From a virus, in IMG/VR virus record IMGVR_UViG_3300010148_003999, positions 1-50,697 of that record: a DNA stretch of 50,697 bases; one strand, 5' to 3'. Positions 47,050 through 50,697 of this stretch are shown here, piece by piece. The notes below the pieces were generated by a model. The model was not told the origin of the DNA. It worked only from the letters and a program-made list of their open reading frames with translations, and made no database searches. The position numbers and the translations under genes are program-made. Numbering within the stretch: the stretch's first letter is position 1; every line of letters starts with the position of its first letter.

Positions 47050-49923
47050 ATGGCAACACCAAATAACAACAATTCACAAAATCCATACGGACTAGGTAAT
47101 TATAAAATATCTATTGCTAGTACGGAAATTTTACGAAAGTTTTTATTGGGTAAAAATTTACAAAGTTCTTATCTCGCAGACTCTAACCCAATAACACCCC
47201 CATTTGGTGTACAACAACCAGGAAGTACTGACTATAACACCCTTTCAGATAATTTTGTAAAAGACCAAGATACTGTACAAGAAGAAGCTACTAAACCACA
47301 AACAAATTTATTTTTGGATAATAAATATGGACCTATGGGTGGGTATCAAGACGTTAGACTAATTGATGTTGATAAAGTACTACCTCGTACAGGTCAAGGT
47401 TATGTCGTACCTAATACAGTGACACCACAATCATTTGTATCATCCACTTACACACCTAAAGAAATATTAGAGACAGTTAATATAACAAATGGTTTAACAA
47501 ATACTTTAAATAACAAAATATTAAATGATAGTATATTAACTGAGGTTTCTGTTGGATATTTAAGAAAAAATTTAGGTTACATACAATCACAATATGATTT
47601 TGATGTTAGTGTTGAAGGTTCAGCTATAGCCAACATCAGTAGAACACCAGGCGAAAAAATATTAGAAGGTACAGACTTTATATCAAGAATTACAAATCTA
47701 TATTATGGGTACTCAAATATCCCAGGTAATTATTTTCAAGAAACTTTCGTACCCGATATAAACGCATTAAAGTTAGACCAAATTAATTTTGTTGGTGGTC
47801 TAGCACCTAATATTACAGCAACAGCTGATGCTTTACAAAACTCTATATTTTCTAGTGGTTTAGGTATACCAACTAGTCCTGGAACAATGCCTATACCTAG
47901 TGATATATTTTTACAATATGCGGGTGAAGAACAACAATCCGCTTTATTCGAAGCACTTAAATATAATATTTATCGTCCTGATTATAGTAAGGTACCTATA
48001 CCTAGTAATATAGATAAAGTTGTACCATTTTACTATGTTGGTTCTAAAGAATCAGAACCAGGTAAAATACAAAGTCCACTAGATGCGGTACCACAAGATG
48101 AGTTTGGTAGAAGTACTGGTGCTATCGTATACGGACCCTCAACACTAGCAAAAGAATTAGAAACAGTAAATGGTAGAGCATTGTGGTTATTTCAAACGTT
48201 TGGTTTACTAGGTAAAACATATATGGATGGTGGTGGTCTGTCTGGTGGTTGGACGTGGTTTGGTAATAAATCTTTCGCGTCTTTAAATGCACCACCACAA
48301 ATGTTAACAACCAAGTCTTCAGAAAAACCTAAAAGAAAAGGTGGTCTATTAGATGAAACACAAAGACTTATAGATTCAGCACCTCTTATGGGTGGAGCAC
48401 GTAGACAACATGCTGGACATGCTATAGACCAAACATCTAAAATATTTAATGATGGGTATAAACAAATTTCTAAAGGGTCAGGTGCAAGATTTGTTGATGA
48501 GGGTATATTTGGTGCTTTACAAACTAGAGAGTTTTGTCGTACTTGGACTAAAGATAATCCATATTATAAATTTAGTAATATGGTTAGATTTGAAGGTAAT
48601 CAACTAGGGAAAGAAAGTTCTGTATTAGATAATACATTTAATTTAAATATAGCACCTAATATGGGTGTTAATGTTGATACTGAAGCAAAAGAAAAAAACG
48701 TAAAAAAATATATGTTTTCTCTTGAAAATTTAGCTTGGAGAGGTAGTGAAGAACTATTAGGACTACCTAAAGCAGAAAAAGGACCTAATGGCGGTAGAAT
48801 AATGTGGTTTCCACCATATGACCTACAAATAGGGGACACAAATTCAGCACAATGGAATTCAATAAACTTTTTAGGTAGACCAGAACCGGTTTATGCTTAC
48901 AATTATACCGAAAGAATTGGTACATTAAGTTTTAAAGTTGTTGTTGACCACCCATCGATATTGAATGTAATTGCTCAAAAAGAATTAGTTGATACACCAG
49001 ATAGTGTTGCAGACGCCGCTTTAGAGTCTTTCTTTGCTGGATGTAAAAAGTATGATGTATTTGAGTTAGCTGAAAGATATGAATTTTTAACTCCTGATGA
49101 AATAAATGAAGTTATAAATAGTAATGAAAATAATCCACCACCAGCAAATACAGACCCAGGACCAGATACAGCTGTAGAATCAAATGAAGAAAACTCTAGT
49201 GACCCAACAACATTTTGGGACACATGGGTAGAAACAGCCGAAGCTTCTGCTTTAGATGAGGCTACCAATTTTAAAAATACAATTAATAATAATTTGAATA
49301 ACCAAGAAGAAAATCAGGCGAAATTAAAAACTAAGATTTTAAGTAAACTATTGGGTGAACAAAATTACTTTAAACATTTAGAAACAACAGATGAATTTGT
49401 TTACAGTTCTTTAAAAAGAAAATTACAATATTTTCATCCTGCATTTCATTCTACCACACCAGAAGGTTTAAATAGTAGATTATCTTTCCTATTACAGTGT
49501 GTAAGACCAGGAAAAACAATACCAACAGTAACAGAAGAAGGTGTAGCTGATGTCGATGCGGAAAACACAGCATTTGGACCACCACCTATTTGTGTATTAA
49601 GAGTGGGTGATTTTTATCACACTAAAATAGCTATTGATTCCGTAAGTTTTAGTTATGACCCTTTAATATATGATTTAAATCCTGAAGGCATCGGTGTCCA
49701 ACCTATGATAGCTAATGTATCAATCAACTTTAAATATATAGGTGGTCAAGGGTTAAAAGGACCAATATCACAATTACAAAATGCACTATCAAATAATTAT
49801 TTTGCTAACACTGAAATGTATAACCCAAATAGTTTAGTTAATTCAGGAGAAGAAGAAGAATTTAATAGTTTTGATTGGATTAAGGATAAAGCAACCGATA
49901 AAATAAATGATTGGTTTTCTTAA
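47050..49923 (+). CDS. Large baseplate-type virion protein
   Basis: A 957-residue protein. Residues about 520-660 are the recognisable part: YMFSLENLAWRGSEELL, then GGRIMWFPPYDLQIGDTNSAQW and FLGRPEPVYAYNYTERIGTL through VVVDHPSILN, a set I associate with baseplate or tail-tip proteins of large myophages. A polar, acidic linker follows (NNPPPANTDPGPDTAVESNE), and the last 150 residues (PPPICVLRVGDFYHTKIAIDSVSFSYDPL) resemble a beta-type tail-end domain. The first 500 residues are unassigned. Position after the tape measure supports a baseplate role; the exact T4 equivalent is unclear. Confidence 0.65.
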   Translation: MATPNNNNSQNPYGLGNYKISIASTEILRKFLLGKNLQSSYLADSNPITPPFGVQQPGSTDYNTLSDNFVKDQDTVQEEATKPQTNLFLDNKYGPMGGYQDVRLIDVDKVLPRTGQGYVVPNTVTPQSFVSSTYTPKEILETVNITNGLTNTLNNKILNDSILTEVSVGYLRKNLGYIQSQYDFDVSVEGSAIANISRTPGEKILEGTDFISRITNLYYGYSNIPGNYFQETFVPDINALKLDQINFVGGLAPNITATADALQNSIFSSGLGIPTSPGTMPIPSDIFLQYAGEEQQSALFEALKYNIYRPDYSKVPIPSNIDKVVPFYYVGSKESEPGKIQSPLDAVPQDEFGRSTGAIVYGPSTLAKELETVNGRALWLFQTFGLLGKTYMDGGGLSGGWTWFGNKSFASLNAPPQMLTTKSSEKPKRKGGLLDETQRLIDSAPLMGGARRQHAGHAIDQTSKIFNDGYKQISKGSGARFVDEGIFGALQTREFCRTWTKDNPYYKFSNMVRFEGNQLGKESSVLDNTFNLNIAPNMGVNVDTEAKEKNVKKYMFSLENLAWRGSEELLGLPKAEKGPNGGRIMWFPPYDLQIGDTNSAQWNSINFLGRPEPVYAYNYTERIGTLSFKVVVDHPSILNVIAQKELVDTPDSVADAALESFFAGCKKYDVFELAERYEFLTPDEINEVINSNENNPPPANTDPGPDTAVESNEENSSDPTTFWDTWVETAEASALDEATNFKNTINNNLNNQEENQAKLKTKILSKLLGEQNYFKHLETTDEFVYSSLKRKLQYFHPAFHSTTPEGLNSRLSFLLQCVRPGKTIPTVTEEGVADVDAENTAFGPPPICVLRVGDFYHTKIAIDSVSFSYDPLIYDLNPEGIGVQPMIANVSINFKYIGGQGLKGPISQLQNALSNNYFANTEMYNPNSLVNSGEEEEFNSFDWIKDKATDKINDWFS

Positions 49924-49933
49924 AAAATAGTTT

Positions 49934-50697
49934 ATGACAGGAACAACTAATTATAAAAACACTATAAATAACTTTGTAGATAATAGCAAAGCCTATAGTT
50001 TAGATGTTAAAAATAGATTAACTAACCTATTTTTATTTAATAATATGGGTTTAGTTGAAGAAGTTATGCATTCTAGAACATTTAATTTGGGTAAATTAGG
50101 TGGTGACGAGTCTATAGGTGGGTTAACAACCAATCTAGTAGGGGTACCAAAAGAACTATTCCAAAGAATAATAAATTATTACACAACAATTAAAACAGCT
50201 ATTAGTGCTGAAACAACCTCGATACAAACAAATTTTAATACACTATCACCAACAAATAATGAAAAATTATACATAAAAGAGGTACTAAATAAAACATTAG
50301 ACCAACAGTTTGAATACATAAATAATAACTTAATGGAAGTTGTTAATAGTTTAAGAAAATCACAATTTGATTTAACAAAAGTTGTCGATAAATTAAATTT
50401 TATAACACTAAATAGTTATGATGGATACTACCAAAATACATTTGGTGGGTTAGTTACTGTACAACAATTAACATCTTCTACAACAACACTTATACAAGCT
50501 TATACTGGTGATAGTTTAAGTTTAAGTAATTTTATTGGTGAATATGTAAATCCTACATTTAATAGAAATTATCCCGCAGCAACATTAATAAGAGGAATAG
50601 AATACTTATTCTTTTCTAATCAGGTATACACAAATAATAGTTTATCGTTTACTTTTGATGGGTATATAAATGATAGTTATCAAGAAGAGTTGAAAAA
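49934..50697 (+). CDS. Virion or baseplate protein, 3' end outside window
   Basis: The frame is open from an ATG at 49934 to the window edge (about 254 residues visible). The start MTGTTNYKNTINNFVDNSKA is polar, and a helical region follows (PKELFQRIINYYTTIKTAI; NEKLYIKEVLNKTLDQQFE), then a beta-rich part (TFGGLVTVQQLTSSTTTLIQ). It begins 11 bp after the baseplate-type gene stop, with no promoter element of its own, so it is probably read with it. I do not recognise the family. Confidence 0.6.
   Translation, partial: MTGTTNYKNTINNFVDNSKAYSLDVKNRLTNLFLFNNMGLVEEVMHSRTFNLGKLGGDESIGGLTTNLVGVPKELFQRIINYYTTIKTAISAETTSIQTNFNTLSPTNNEKLYIKEVLNKTLDQQFEYINNNLMEVVNSLRKSQFDLTKVVDKLNFITLNSYDGYYQNTFGGLVTVQQLTSSTTTLIQAYTGDSLSLSNFIGEYVNPTFNRNYPAATLIRGIEYLFFSNQVYTNNSLSFTFDGYINDSYQEELK

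Noticed and set aside
1-50697. tRNA genes, CRISPR arrays and insertion sequences
   Set aside because: Looked for cloverleaf-like GC-rich tracts, regular repeats and transposase motifs on reading; none were convincing, though a covariance-model scan was not possible.

Overview
This AT-rich, gene-dense window is part of a large contractile-tailed (T4-like) phage genome. Hallmarks are a tail sheath, a gp19-type tail tube, a split tail-assembly-chaperone locus, a tape-measure candidate, baseplate-type proteins, a family B DNA polymerase, PhoH, dUTPase and an SNF2-type ATPase. Both ends cut through genes. Terminase, portal, major capsid and integrase are not in the window, and I saw no tRNA, rRNA, CRISPR array or insertion sequence. 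The host is probably a Bacteroidota bacterium, likely a flavobacterium. Three promoters match the Bacteroidota form TT(T)G-N19/20-TAnnTTTG with the exact element TATCTTTG, most genes lack a clear Shine-Dalgarno, and two cargo proteins carry flavobacterium-like signal peptides (one ends KSQ, one has a VSC lipobox).

Layout. (1) 1-18689, minus strand: a nearly unbroken glycan operon. It has about a dozen glycosyltransferases of several folds, a GDP-mannose-derived deoxysugar pathway (Gmd, Fcl-like, ColD-like, perosamine-synthase-like, Gmm-like Nudix), a GalE-like epimerase, a PIG-L deacetylase, an FkbM and a second methyltransferase. PhoH and two unknown genes sit inside it. Genes are tightly packed, often with 1-11 bp overlaps. 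(2) 18695-24307, minus: dUTPase, a small unknown, a 59-residue CDGSH iron-sulfur protein, a small membrane protein, an acidic repeat protein, another glycosyltransferase and five mostly unknown, possibly virion-related genes. (3) 24360-26983, plus: a large cysteine-rich putative adhesin and a small partner. (4) 27032-29776, plus: DNA polymerase. (5) 29753-34196, minus: S74-type tail fibre, a neck-like protein, a small charged protein and an SNF2 ATPase. (6) 34262-50697, plus: the tail module (two virion proteins, sheath, two acidic proteins, HAD-like protein, tube, chaperone with +1 frame change, tape measure, baseplate protein and a partial gene). Two minus-strand exported proteins with host-type promoters interrupt it at 41400-42543, and a small ribbon-helix-helix-like regulator lies at 35852-36019.

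Expression logic. A sense-oriented TATTTATA (or TATTTATT) element lies just upstream of twelve structural or unknown genes on both strands and appears absent from the glycan genes. I infer a phage late promoter. DNA polymerase and the two exported proteins instead carry host-type promoters, which fits early or constitutive expression. The glycan operon could supply activated sugars and transferases that decorate the virion, the host surface or phage DNA. The sequence does not say which.
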